NCBI GenBank assembly: GCA_020086605.1
Contig: JACBWW010000047.1
Coordinates: 601,995-665,994 of the forward strand
DNA length: 64,000 nt
Direction of reading: 5' to 3'
DNA from: Lanius collurio
Taxonomy: Eukaryota > Chordata > Aves > Passeriformes > Laniidae
How positions within the stretch are numbered: the stretch's first letter is position 1; the number at the start of each line of letters is the position of its first letter. The position numbers and the translations under genes are program-made. The notes under the pieces are model-generated. The model did no database searches and was not told where the DNA came from. It was given only the letters and a program-made list of their open reading frames with translations. Shown here one piece after another: positions 52,583 through 64,000 of the stretch.

Positions 52583-52587
52583 ATACC
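52583..52587 (+). repeat. Target-site duplication, left copy (ATACC)
   Basis: Five bases directly before the TG of the LTR, identical to 53222-53226. A 5-bp duplication is common for ERVL and some other endogenous retrovirus classes. Confidence 0.85.
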
Positions 52588-53221
52588 TGTCCTGGAGTGA
52601 CTGTATGATATTGTATTCCCTATTGTCTGCTCTATGCCCAGACATGAATCCTGTGCCTCTCTGTGCCTTTAAAGGTAGCTAAGGGAGAGGGGGGCAGAGC
52701 CGGTGGAATTCCCTCAGTGCTGTGCTCAAAACACAGAGAAGCTCGCTGGCTTCTCCTGCCCGGCTGCTCCGCTTCTGCAGCAGGGAAGAGTTACCTTCCT
52801 CTTGCTTTTTAGCTACTTTCTTGTTCGTTACCTGAAGTACAGAGCCCTGGGACTTTGGCTGCTGCTTCTTCTTCTCTTCTGGAGCTGTTCAGAACACCAG
52901 AACTTCACTGGGAGGCCTTTCCACTGAGGCCCACACTGAACTCCAGCTCCAGACAGGAGAAAGCTGCACCCACAAAGGACTCTGAAATCTACCCACAGGC
53001 AGAGTCTCTTCACAGTGAGAGGTTTTATTATTTAGCATTATTCTTTTTTTTCTGTGCCTGCATGCACTCTGCTTGTTAAATAAATAGGTTTTTTTTTCCT
53101 TTTTCACTTTCCTCCGAGGAATTTCTTCCCGAACCTGCTGGGGGAGGGGAGGCTGTAACCTGCCTTCTATCAGAGGACGTTCATTTCGCACGTTCCTCTG
53201 AATTTGTCTCAAACTGGGACA
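52588..53221 (+). mobile_element. Solo LTR (ERVL-like) with 5-bp target-site duplication
   Basis: The 634-bp LTR begins TGTCCTGGAGTGAC and ends AACTGGGACA, so the ends are inverted repeats (TGTCC/GGACA). ATACC stands directly before it (52583-52587) and directly after it (53222-53226): a 5-bp target-site duplication. A poly(A) signal AATAAA lies at 53079-53084 within TTAAATAAATAGG. The sequence resembles songbird ERVL-type LTRs from general knowledge, but the family name cannot be proven here. No internal region exists, so it arose by recombination between two LTRs. Orientation is opposite to HECW2. Open frames across it are not genes. Confidence 0.88.
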
Positions 53222-53226
53222 ATACC
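53222..53226 (+). repeat. Target-site duplication, right copy (ATACC)
   Basis: Five bases directly after the CA of the LTR, identical to 52583-52587. The unmutated pair suggests that the insertion is not very old. Confidence 0.85.
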
Positions 53227-56200
53227 CAAACCATGTTTCTTAGACAGAAGTTCCCAGATGGCCTGCAGAACACTTAAAGCAAATATATAAATAAACAGGG
53301 ATCCACCTGACTGACGATGTTCAGTTCTAGTGTAGGAATAGATTATTTCATCCCGTTAGACTGTTAAATCTTTGGGTTGCATTTTGGCTTGTGTTTCAGT
53401 TAAAGAGTAGGGAGTGGAATAAAGGATTATTTTACTTTTCTCTGCTACACGGATTGTCTGAGGATATCACCTCTAAGAAGAGCCAGGCCCTGAGCATTAC
53501 TGACCATGCTTCTGGTTTCTAAGCACACAACTGTTCACCCTAAAGCCCCTGTGGTCAGTATTGTACCTGCCTGACACCAAGCTGACACTGACTTAGTGAC
53601 TTGCAGAACCTCGGGCTAAAGCCCCAGTAATCCTATTAAACACCAAACACTACAAAAATCACAAAAAAGAACATTCACCTGCATTTGACATAAAGCATAT
53701 CCCACAAGGCCTGAGTCAATCAAAAATTGCACATCATAAATAAAGGTTAACCTAGACCAAATATCAGCATTTTAATACACAGGCATCTACAGCAATCAAT
53801 AAGAAAATAACAAAAGCATCTTCTGAGAACACACTTAAACTTATCTGTGCTTGTCTTCAAAAGTCATTTCAAAGATGGGAAGCTCTAGTATTCATTTCAT
53901 CCATACTCATATTTCTCCATTTCAAAAGGAAATTCTCTGTCTTTTCATTTTGAATTTAAAACCTTTTCCCTAGAGGGAAAAAAAATCCTTACAAGAACCT
54001 GCTTTTAGAAGATAATCTAGGGATTCTGTTTTATAAAAATAGAGCTGATTTGCAAAAGACGAAGTAGCCTGACTTAAATTTCTCAACATCTGCAACTGCA
54101 GCTCTCCCCCAGGCATCTGATTAAGCATCTATGGAAATTAAGTAGGCACTTCAGTATTCTGCCAAACTGGGCTGAAAAGTATGCTTTGATACTTGCATGA
54201 TTTGGGATTTCACCTTCAAAACAGTTCAGGTCTTAAATACACTCCATTAAAAAACACAGGTTTATTGCTTAGTGTTCAATTTTGGCCAACAATTCTTTGG
54301 CAACTTTTTTCAGGACAAGGACAATACCTCCTTTCCTTCTGACCTGAGTTTACATTTCCTTCTAACCTGAGAGTTACATATAACACTCTCAATTTTCAGT
54401 CCCCCATTTCTATCACAGAAGTAGCCATCTTTTGAAGGGTGATAAAGACACTTCCTAATACATAATATTATGTAGAATCCCAGTCCTTCACTAAGCCTCT
54501 GCCTGCAAGGTCCATATGAAAATGAGGAAAGAAGTCTGAGAGTGTGCAAAATTAGGTATACAAGATCCTCTCAGTGTCTGACATGAAATTTAATTTTTGT
54601 TTTGCAGTTCCTCTTGCATGTCAAAAGATCAATTATAACAGAAATATATTTTAAAACTTACATAAATTTCGTTATACAATTTCTTGTTCTGAAAACTATT
54701 ATTAACATAAAGGCTTTATAAATATATTAAATACAAACATATGTCTGATAGTACTTAATGTGTTTCCTGGAAAAAAATATGATCACAATCATCCTGACTT
54801 GGAGGCAACGATATTACTTTTACTTGGGCTCTGCAGCAGATAATCCTGAGAAGTTAAAATAAGAAATGAACTTTTCAAAAATGAGTATGGTTTATACTGT
54901 GCACACTACAGAAGCAACACAAAAACATGCATTACAACCACATCCTAGATGAACTCCAATGTTCTCTTCCATCCCCCTACTAAGACTAAATGCCTTGGAG
55001 ACCAATTAGGTATTAAGGTCCAAATTTGCCTCGTTCAATCATAGCCAGTGACATGGTCTTTGTTTTCCACCAAATTACTAGAAGCACCCTGTGATTGCTT
55101 GGTTTGTTTGTAAGAAAAAAACAAAGCAAGATTTTTTCAAAGAAGACAATTTGCACTACAAAAAATATTTTCACCCACTATACCCATCTACAGAAAATTT
55201 TTGCATGCCACAAAAGTGCTGTCAAGTGAACAGTCTTCAGTAACATGCAAAACTGCTAAATTATCCCTAGTTATCTTTCCTTCCAAGCACAGTAGCTACT
55301 TACTTTTTTTCTCAGTCAGTTAAACCCTCTCTTCTTCCCCCCCCACGCCAAGTTTTATCTCACAACATTTATTTTCCTTACTCTGAAACCCCTCATAAAA
55401 CAATTATAGTAAGTTATATAAAGTATTTTAAAGACCTCTCCTAAAGAATCCAGACGCATTTTAACAAGCTTGGCATTTGAGTCCAAAAAGAACAACATTT
55501 ATTGAATCACAACTGAGTGCATTTAATTGTCTAGAAAACATTGTGGAAAAAAACTCAAGTGTATGTCTTAGTTCAGCTAAAACTCAGCACAATGCAAGTC
55601 TACCTGTACCTTAACCCTGCTGTAGAAGATGATGAGTCACTGTTCTCTGGAAGAGCAGCCAGAGCAACCTGCAACTTGTCAGTAGGCTGAAAGGTGATTA
55701 AGTTATCTAAAGCTTTCCCCTAGCAGGAAAAGTCTTCCCTTACACAGAACTACTGCATGAAGGCATTGACACAAAACAGTATGTGCAAAGCCAAGTATCA
55801 TTTCACCTCCACGCTGAAAGCAAAGCAAAGACAGAATAAAAGGTTCTCACCACAACAGCAAACATTTTGGGTTTGTTTTTAATGGCAGCTTTGGGGAACC
55901 AATAGTTACACTATTTCCAGTCAAATTCTGCCTCTTTTCCCCCTTCCCCCTCACTTTTGCAATAAGGACTGGTCTTGAACACAGCCATTAGGAAAAGTTT
56001 AATACATTCCTGTAGCCCTAGGGAGAGTAGGGGCCACCACATGCTAATAGAAAAAACATCATGGGTGTCTGCTACATGTGAGCTGCTATTCACCTTCCTT
56101 GGAATTTTTCAAAACATCAGGCTATTTAATTATCCTCACAAAACTGCACAGAGAAGAACAAGGTAACAGTCATGCAACTGGAAATACAATAATTATAAAA

Positions 56201-59061
56201 TATTACATGTATTTCCTGTGCCTTTCAGTGTTCTGACTTCAGTAGTTTCAAGATACTTATCTCAGAGGCTCCTTTTGAACCACAAAAGCTGACAAACCTT
56301 CCATCCACTGACCAAAATAATTGCCGTTTCCACTTCCTAAGTAGTTAAACAATAAGTCAGCTTACACTCCAGGCTTCTAATGAAAACAAATGAAAATGTA
56401 CAGATTAGTTAAGACTGGCAGTAAACTTAATCTTGCTTAAATTGCTCCCCTTTTCAGTAAGCTTGATGCTTATGTTCTTATGCTATTCTTTAATCTTCAT
56501 GATCCAATCCATTTTGCTGAACTACATTTTCAAAATTCTCTTCTTCCCATTCCTTCTACTTTTCTACTTCCCAGTGAAAAGCTGTTAATTGGCAACCAAG
56601 TATAAGTGTAGAGCAACACAGTGTTAAGCATCAGGCTATACCAAATGTCTGCAATGAAACTGGGATTTCACAGAAGTGGTTTATCTCCCTTGAAACTGCT
56701 TGTTTACCTCCACAGATTCCCAAAAGAAAAGCTATTCTAATTTTACTAACTGATCTCTTGGTATGAATTATGTACCTGGTATGTTACTTCGCAACTCTGT
56801 TGCTGCTCTTTAAGCATTATCCAGTGCTAAATTCCCATTGAGTATAACAGCAAGTCAAGAGCACAGCCTGTAATTCTGTGCCTCCAACGAGACAACTGCA
56901 GTCCAAGTGCAACACATGAATTCAGGCAGACCAGAAGAACAGCGAACACTGATAAGAGTTAATCACTGGAAATATTTGTACAGCTGCTTTTTAAATTCTC
57001 TGCTCTGGGCACCTGATTCCAACAAGAATATCAGCTAGGAAAGCCAAATGCATCAAAATGCAGAATTTGAGACACGAACACATTTCAGTGAGATCAGTTA
57101 TGACAGTGAAGTTAGCCCATGTAGAGTTTCTAGGTGTTGATGCTAATCATGATATTCAAAGCTAACAAAGCAAAAGGGAATACAAAAGGTTTCTGGACAT
57201 CTTAAGTGCCAGAGGGTTTATTTTTTCCAGTAATTCAAACAAATTAGTTTGTGTCAAAGAGCTCAGAGGGAAGATGCAATTAAAGTATCACTGTTTTAAA
57301 AGAAACGGAAAAGGGTGTTCATTATTCAGGTACCTCAGTTGCTGCATGTTAGTGGTGCTTCTATTTCTGCAACACTTATGTCTGCCTAAGTACATATAAA
57401 TCACATCTGCTATTACTCACACTCCTGGCTTCTGATAAAATTACTTATCAAAACCTAATAAAGCATTGTGGACCATTCTAGACTGATGCTTAAAATTACC
57501 ATATGCAGAAAACATTTTAAAAATTTTACAAATGTGTTCTCAGCTCAGAAATGGCTCTAACAATTTCATGATTTAGCTAAAAAAATCTTAACTAAAATTA
57601 GTATTCTGTGTGTGGGCATACCACTATATTTTTAATTTTTTGAAGAGACTAAAAAAAGTCCTGGTGCTAACCTTAATCTTTTATGGCTAACTTCTATTAA
57701 AAACCAGTAAAACTCACTCCAACTGCTAAAAAAAGCCATAAGCATAGCTGAAGCAAATGAGTTTGCAGATTGATCCTGATCAGTCCTTGCTCCATTTGCT
57801 TGTTTTAGAAAGCAGCATCCCACTCTTCCATCAAGGAAGAGAGGTAAAAAATCTCAAGTGAATGTTCCTCCTCATTGCCAATGCACAGGAGCTGCTGGAG
57901 GTGAAAGCAAAAGCTCCAGTGTGCCACCCTTTCCTGACACATGGGAGAAAATCTGACATCAAGGACTTTCTGTCTCTCAGATGCAGTATCTTTAAAAAAT
58001 GTTACCGCACCAGAAGAGTTCAGCAGCTGATAAAAAAGGTGACCCAAAGCATCTGCTACAGACCAAGAAAAAGGGAGATGGAGCTGAATTCTAATCACGT
58101 CCCCTGTTTTCCAAATACAGCCCTTATTTTAGTTCACATTTTGACAGTCCCATGGCTGGCCAGAATGGCTGCCTTCAGAGGTGACCCCAAAAACTGCAAT
58201 ATTTCTTTCTAAGGAACATTTTTTCTATTATCCTACGCAAAGGTAATCAAAACTTCCCTTCACTCTTCAGCCTCCCACCCTTACTAAACCAAAAAGGACA
58301 CAAAAACCATGACCATGAATGCCTGTGCAGAGAACTGCAGAAATCCAAAATTACTGGGGGTCTGAGAAGGGGCGAGAATGACAAGACAACTGCAGAGATG
58401 CCTGAAGACAAAACAGAGAGGGATATTGGCAGAGGAAGGAAATCAGAAGACAAAGCACTTTGGGACATATGAGATGATAAGATAGGAAAACTTCAAAGAA
58501 AGTAATCAAAAGAATAATTTAAAGATAATGGATACATGACATTTCAGAACACGTAGTATTAAAACACTTATTGTTCCTGTTCTGTGGTTAAATTTATTAG
58601 AGTTCTGTGGTTTTCCAATTAAAATGCCACCTTAAACACACAGAAATGATAATTAGGGGGAGAAGAATCTCACAATGTGTTATTACAAAAAAATCACTTG
58701 GACTCTTACAATAAAGAATTTGAATTTTAAATTATCAGTGCCATAATGGTTGAACTATCACTCAACAATTGGAGGGTAAGCCAGGCATAACTCTTTATAG
58801 AACACTATTTCTAGGAAGGTATGGTACTTATGAAGCTTGACTGTGTTTGGGGGATCCCTTCCATTCCTATCCTAAGTTCCAACAGAAGGCAGGAAGATGT
58901 TTGCTGGGGTTGGGTTTTATGCCACCCTCAAGGCCAATATCACCGTATTTGTAAATCAAAAGCAATAGTGAATTCCGTAACAGATTTAATAGAGGTTGCC
59001 ACATTTAAGGAACAAAAAACCTGTTTATTTTACTACATGCTTTTTGAAAGCGAGATAAATT

Positions 59062-59130
59062 TAGGGGTTGGGAGTAGAGGATCTTTACATTCCATTCCAA
59101 TCCTTTAATATTCTATGATTCTATGATAAG
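59062..59130 (+). mobile_element. CR1 LINE, short 3' tail fragment
   Basis: The plus strand carries AGGATCTTTACATTCCATTC, then AATCC and ATTCTATGATTCTATGATAA, the end of a CR1 element with its tandem tail. Sequence to the left (from about 58820) may be a more diverged part of the same copy, but I cannot confirm that. Confidence 0.7.
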
Positions 59131-62100
59131 GGCAGCAAGAGGAAGCTTTTTGCATTGAGACATCACTTGTCATAAAAGGGCTTCCTCAAAACCCAAAATC
59201 TGGAAGCACTTGCAGGAGTTCAGATTTCACTGATCTGATCTGGAAGACTGTTCCAGAGCTGAATCTTTACAACCAAGGGCATTTTATCCCCACTTCTTCC
59301 AGCATTAATCCTGGGCTTTGCTAACTGCATTGTGCCAGACCCACACACCCATGGGATAGCTCACAGTCCAACTCATTCTTTCCACTATTAAAGCCTATAC
59401 AAAAAATTTTCCTGTACAGTCCACAAGGCACAGTGCTATAAACACTTCCAGCTCTATATTCCTTGGGACTTTTCCACATGTGAATAATGGATAAAAACTT
59501 CAATCAGTTGAGAATTTAAAATTCAGTTCCTGTTAACTGTAAAATTGGAGATACTCTGTTCCTCTCAGATTTCTAGCCATGCTACTTATTACTGACTATA
59601 GGTAAGTGAAATATCACCTGCAGATGAAAATATGGCTATAGCACCTAACTACATCTTGGAACATTCATACTCTAAGAGATTACACATGGACTATTCTTCA
59701 TTTCAGGTGAGTAACAACAAAGTAAAGACCTACAAAAATATTATTACATCTATTTACATTTTAGTGAGATAAAATGTCTTCACTCAAATCTATCTAATGT
59801 TTTACAAAGATCAGAGAGCATGTGCAGTAACACAGATATCCCAATGAGTAACTTAGAAAGTAGAATACTCATAGGAGAAAACTTTCTCCCCATATACTGG
59901 AAATGTGAATATATCATGCAATACTTCTGCTGGTTTTCTGCAGCAAACTGCATTTCACCAAATTTTTCAACTAGCTGCTTAGTACATTGCACAGAACGAA
60001 GGAATCAGATACACCAATCAAAGAAGATTACATCCTGTTAATCCACTTAACAATTTAAGCTGTACTTGGCCTGATCTAAGAAGTGTAAATCACAGTAGCC
60101 CAATTAAGCATTATACCCATCTACATTAGCTGGAATCAGGCATACAAGCATCTTTTTCAGTAAACCTCAGCAAGTCCAAAAACAATAAGAAAAACAACAA
60201 CAATATTATTATACACAAGACCACTCTCCCTTATTCAAATTGTTAAGCACAGAACTCCATTCAGAAGACTCATTTTTACTCCACAGGATGCAAAACTTCC
60301 CTTAATTTCACTTCCCTTAAAAGACACAACTTCTAGCCTTCCATAATCCACACTGGTCTTAGGCTGTCGGTGTGAAAGTAAAAGCTTTCATTACTGGTCT
60401 CCCAAGAGGTAACAAATGAGATTTACATTCCAAACATATTTTGGAAAGAGGAGGATCAAAAGCCATCCTCAGCAGCAGGAAGACCCACAAGCAGACTCTG
60501 CTATGACAGTCTATGCATCCTAATTGTCCTGGCCCTGCTGCTGTCCAGAGTGCAGGGGCAGGGAGAGACTTCACAACCTGCTCTGTACTAACAAGGAATC
60601 ATTCCAATATTGATTTTTCATGGGGCTACTTACATGAGTAAACATTAATCAATTTATGTTGGGGTTGCAAATTAACACCAAAATAATTATTTGACCAATA
60701 AAGTTTACTTGCAGCTGACTTACAGCCACAAGTCATGAAGTATATCCTGTAGAAAGCTAAATCTTTTCCTCTTTCAATTTCTGCTTTTTGTTTGGCAAAT
60801 GACACATAACCAGCTAAGACACTAAGTCAACACACATTTCACATGTGGTTAATCAATGCATATTTCAGATAACAAAGTCTTTGTTTAATAGACAGATAGC
60901 CCAAACTGTCTTATGCATAATAAAGGGATGCCATTAATTTAAAAAACACAATCTGTCAGAAAAATTTCCATGTATTAGAGCAAAAAGTACCCCTGAAATC
61001 ACACTAAAGAAAGATTTAATGAGAAGCATTTCTGTTTTTCCAGACTGAGTAACTGAGAGGTCATCAGTGCTTCTGCTTTGTTCCTCCACCACACTTTCCC
61101 ATTGGTTTGGGTGAATTTTTATCAAAGTACCAGAAAGAAAAGCACCTCTGTGGTGACAATAACAACACAAACCTTGGAAAAGAGACACAGTGACATGCAC
61201 AAGACCTGAGACTGACATTTTCTTCCATGAACATATTCAAAATTGACTGTATCACTTAAAAACAAAATAAAACCCAGCAGCATAGGAAGGACCAACAGAG
61301 TACAAAAAAAAGAGGCTTCTTTCAAGACAATCCATGGCAGTTCTCCCATTAAAAGAAAAATTAAATATATGCATTAGTCCTAAGTGCCCATTATGTTGAC
61401 TTCCTATACCCTTTGTACAGCTGACAATTGATGCTTATGCCAAGAGGTGTTGAACACACTTCTTTCATTTATAGTACTTCAAACCCTTTAAAAACCGAGA
61501 TAACCCTAAGCAAGGTTTAAGAACTTCCCAACTTCATGTTCTTAAAGCCTTGTCAGTTAAGTGTTCCAGTTAGTGATTTACCCTATCAAGAGAGGGCAAC
61601 AGTTATCTTAAGCTCAACATGAATCAAAACCGGATTTATTTGTAGTGTATCTAAGCCAAAGCCTTTTACTTACTGACTTACCTTAAGTAGAAACCCATAC
61701 TTAAGTCCATGCCTTTGCACACAGTCAGTATCAACATTAGTATTAAGAGGAAAAGAAGCAACTTAACATAAAAGCAAAGATTTCTTCCAAAACAAATGAG
61801 TCAGTTTTAAAAAGACACAAAATCTCACAGGAAATTAGTATGGTTAAAACTACCAGGCAAAATTAAACCCAACACCCAAAACAGTAAACAAAAAACACCC
61901 AGCCAAATTCAATTAATGAAAATAAGGATAACATTTAAACTGGTGATTAGTCTGCCTCTGAGAGCACGAAGTCTGACAATTTGACTTTATTTACTTCTTT
62001 AATATAGAGGTATCCATAAATAAACTCTACAAAAAGCAGCCTTCCGTAATTTGCAATATACAGTATGTTTTATACAATGCCTAAAGAGAGAAAAAAAAAA

Positions 62101-62879
62101 ACCCAAAACCTCTCTCTCAAGCATGAAAAAGCCTACATCTTTGGTATCAGGAACAAAAACCACATCTACACTGTTCAGTGCAATAAAGATACGACGTTGA
62201 AACTGAGGCAAGAGGTGGGAAGTATCAAGAGCTCTGTGGAACATTAAGGAGTGTGACAATTTACATCTCCTGAGCAGCAGCACGACAGTGTTTGCAATGG
62301 CTTTCTATACTAACCTATAGTTTCATAACGAAAATTATCAGCCTGTCATCTTAACAACCAACATAAGACATTGCCCAAACTCAGAGCAAGTTTACAGCAC
62401 ACACTCAGCTTAACAGGACTTGTTTATAAAAGTTGAGCAAGGTCAAAATTGTATTTTGCTGGAAGTTATTTCATTCTAAGGAAGTCAAAACACATTTTAG
62501 GAAATTAAACAGAGAAGTGATGTCATATCTACACAGAGATTATTAGGTGAACATTTGACAAAAAAGCACCATGTAAGGCAGTCAAGAACTGTGACATTTA
62601 CTCTAATTATGACACTTGGCTACACACACTTACAAGATCCTAACAGCATTTGGGGAAGGTCTGGGCATTGCTCCACATGGCATTATTCAAAACATAAGAT
62701 GGTTGTTATATGAAACAGTGTGTGCGTATATGCATTTATTTTTTTACACAGACACAAAAATATGAAACAACACTATGCACTAAACTTTCTTAAGTGTTGC
62801 TTTCTCCTAAGTCACAGTGGCTTCTTATTTTTCTCTAGATAAACAGCCTTCAACTGGAGCTTTTTTTTATCCAGACACA

Positions 62880-63200
62880 TGCAGCAGCATCCCTATAGCT
62901 ACATCTGTACCTGTATGAGAACAGGCCAGGGGACAGATGCTGAAGCCAGGCAGCAGAGAGCACATGCTCAATGCCCTTGTGTCACCAACAGGGCTGCCTT
63001 GTCCCTAATCTGTTTTGGGATAGTCCCAAGCCCGTGGCTTTCCCTAAGCAGGGCTCTGTTAGGGCTGCTGACACTGGCCCAAGGCAGGCCAGGGAGCCTC
63101 TGCCACATGGACAGTGCCACAACCCTGGGACAGCACTCAGGTTCACCAGGTACAGCCCCTACCTCACTGGCCCCAGGGGAAGTTCCAGAAGTCTCAGAGA
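62880..63200. other. Small GC-rich patch in intron
   Basis: About 320 bp have higher GC than their surroundings. Open frames on both strands (62879-63265 +, 62968-63300 -, 62971-63297 +) overlap in three frames and show no recognised motif. Probably non-coding; origin unknown. Confidence 0.3.
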
Positions 63201-64000
63201 GCACGATAGCTGCATTTTTCATATTTTCCTTTACAATACACATATTTGGGAGATTTTTTCCATGACTGTGATATTTATGTTGTTGAAGACAATGTGACAT
63301 TTTTATTAGAGCAATGAAGCAAGAAGTATAAAATATGGGGTTTATGTAGTTATGGCTACATTTTCGAGATTATACATTTACAATCTTTATTCCTTATTTC
63401 TAGTAGGAGAAATCTCTTTTATCAAACTACTCAAAACAGACTCAAATCAGTAATCATGCAGGAGAATAATACGATCAACCAAGCAGACTGGCCTTTTAAA
63501 AATGCCTCTTAAATTAAAAAAAACGCATTGAACAAGTCCACCTTCTGAAGTAGGAATGCTGTAGCCTAGCACTGTGAAGCTCGCACGCTCTTGAGAGAAA
63601 AAGGTTAAGAAATCACCCAAAGATGGACCTAAGCCTTTTGTGACAATCAGGATCCAAAGGGAGTTGCTGGTTTTGTAATTTTTTTTACACAATTTGCTCA
63701 GCATGTAACATCCAATGCCCTTGATATGAGGCACCTAGTGAATTATCATTTTTGAGCATTTTTTCAGCAGATCCTTACAGACCACACTGCTTCCCATCAG
63801 GCTGTGGCTGATCCACTGCATTCACCATGAGGTGCCACGGCTTCAGCTGTCACATGTGTTCCTGGAAAACTCTTTTTTCCTACTGTGGCTACTCTATCTG
63901 ACAAGAATCAGTCAATGTTTTCTTTTTTTAAAGATGCTGCTGCTCATTCCTGGAAGAAAATGAAATTTACTGCTGCGTGCTTTGGGCTCATCTAATTACA

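Larger units (their letters stand above)
17378..64000 (-). other. HECW2: HECW2 upstream intron within the 5' UTR (partial; may hide non-coding exons)
   Basis: Everything to the right of the exon lies upstream in HECW2 orientation. No coding similarity was recognised on either strand. Non-coding first exons cannot be recognised by eye and could lie here or beyond the right edge. Stretches in which I see only AT-rich unique intron: 17.4-20.7, 22.3-25.9, 26.9-28.6, 28.7-38.6, 41.0-45.5, 45.7-47.6, 48.1-50.0, 50.6-52.5, 53.3-59.0 and 59.2-64.0 kb, apart from the A-tracts and small GC-rich patches listed. Mobile elements and minisatellites are listed one by one. Confidence 0.7.

Noticed and set aside
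57862..58212. 116-codon plus-strand ORF, considered as a processed pseudogene
   Set aside because: No similarity to a known protein could be recalled, no poly(A) tail follows, and a minus-strand frame overlaps it.
1..64000. CRISPR arrays, tRNA or rRNA genes, bacterial operons, prophage
   Set aside because: None was seen; tandem repeats here have no spacers of unique sequence, and all context is that of a vertebrate intron.

Overview
The window is vertebrate nuclear DNA, most likely from a bird and probably a songbird. The signs are: one exon that reads as the first coding exon of HECW2 (a C2/WW/HECT E3 ubiquitin ligase); several CR1 LINE 3' ends with the avian ATTCTATGATTCTATG tail; LTRs of endogenous retrovirus type; and an AT-rich background without any dense gene array. 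There is no operon structure, and I see no CRISPR array, rRNA or tRNA. The many short open frames do not look like genes.

Layout: HECW2 lies on the minus strand, so transcription runs from right to left. Positions 17378-64000 are read as an intron upstream of the start codon (an intron in the 5' UTR). The exon is 17037-17377: a 49-nt UTR part, an ATG at 17328-17326 and 97 complete codons. Positions 1-17036 are the first part of the next intron, which runs off the left end. No further HECW2 exon was recognised, and the promoter was not identified.

Repeats explain most of the other structure. CR1 pieces lie at 21815-22170 (-), 45515-45690 (-), 47655-48045 (+), 50050-50555 (+) and 59062-59130 (+). 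LTRs lie at 25979-26882 (+, edges approximate), 38629-38740 (-, partial), 38741-39119 (-) and 52588-53221 (+, complete, with a 5-bp target-site duplication). There are three minisatellites: a CpG-rich array of about 28-bp units at 20845-21655 with about 30 units; a 28-bp unit with 6 copies inside an LTR at 26643-26810; and a 20-bp unit with about 64 copies at 39444-40736. The last is open in all reading frames over long stretches and so gives false ORFs of up to 450 codons on both strands.

The features most worth a second look are the 20-bp array, the CpG-rich array about 3.5 kb upstream of the coding exon, a dispersed direct repeat of about 100 bp (7132-7233 and 8538-8637) whose second copy interrupts a GC-rich island, a C-tract with G-quadruplex potential on the transcribed-sense strand, and an LTR with TATA and poly(A) signals in the same direction as HECW2. 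I found no convincing new protein-coding system.
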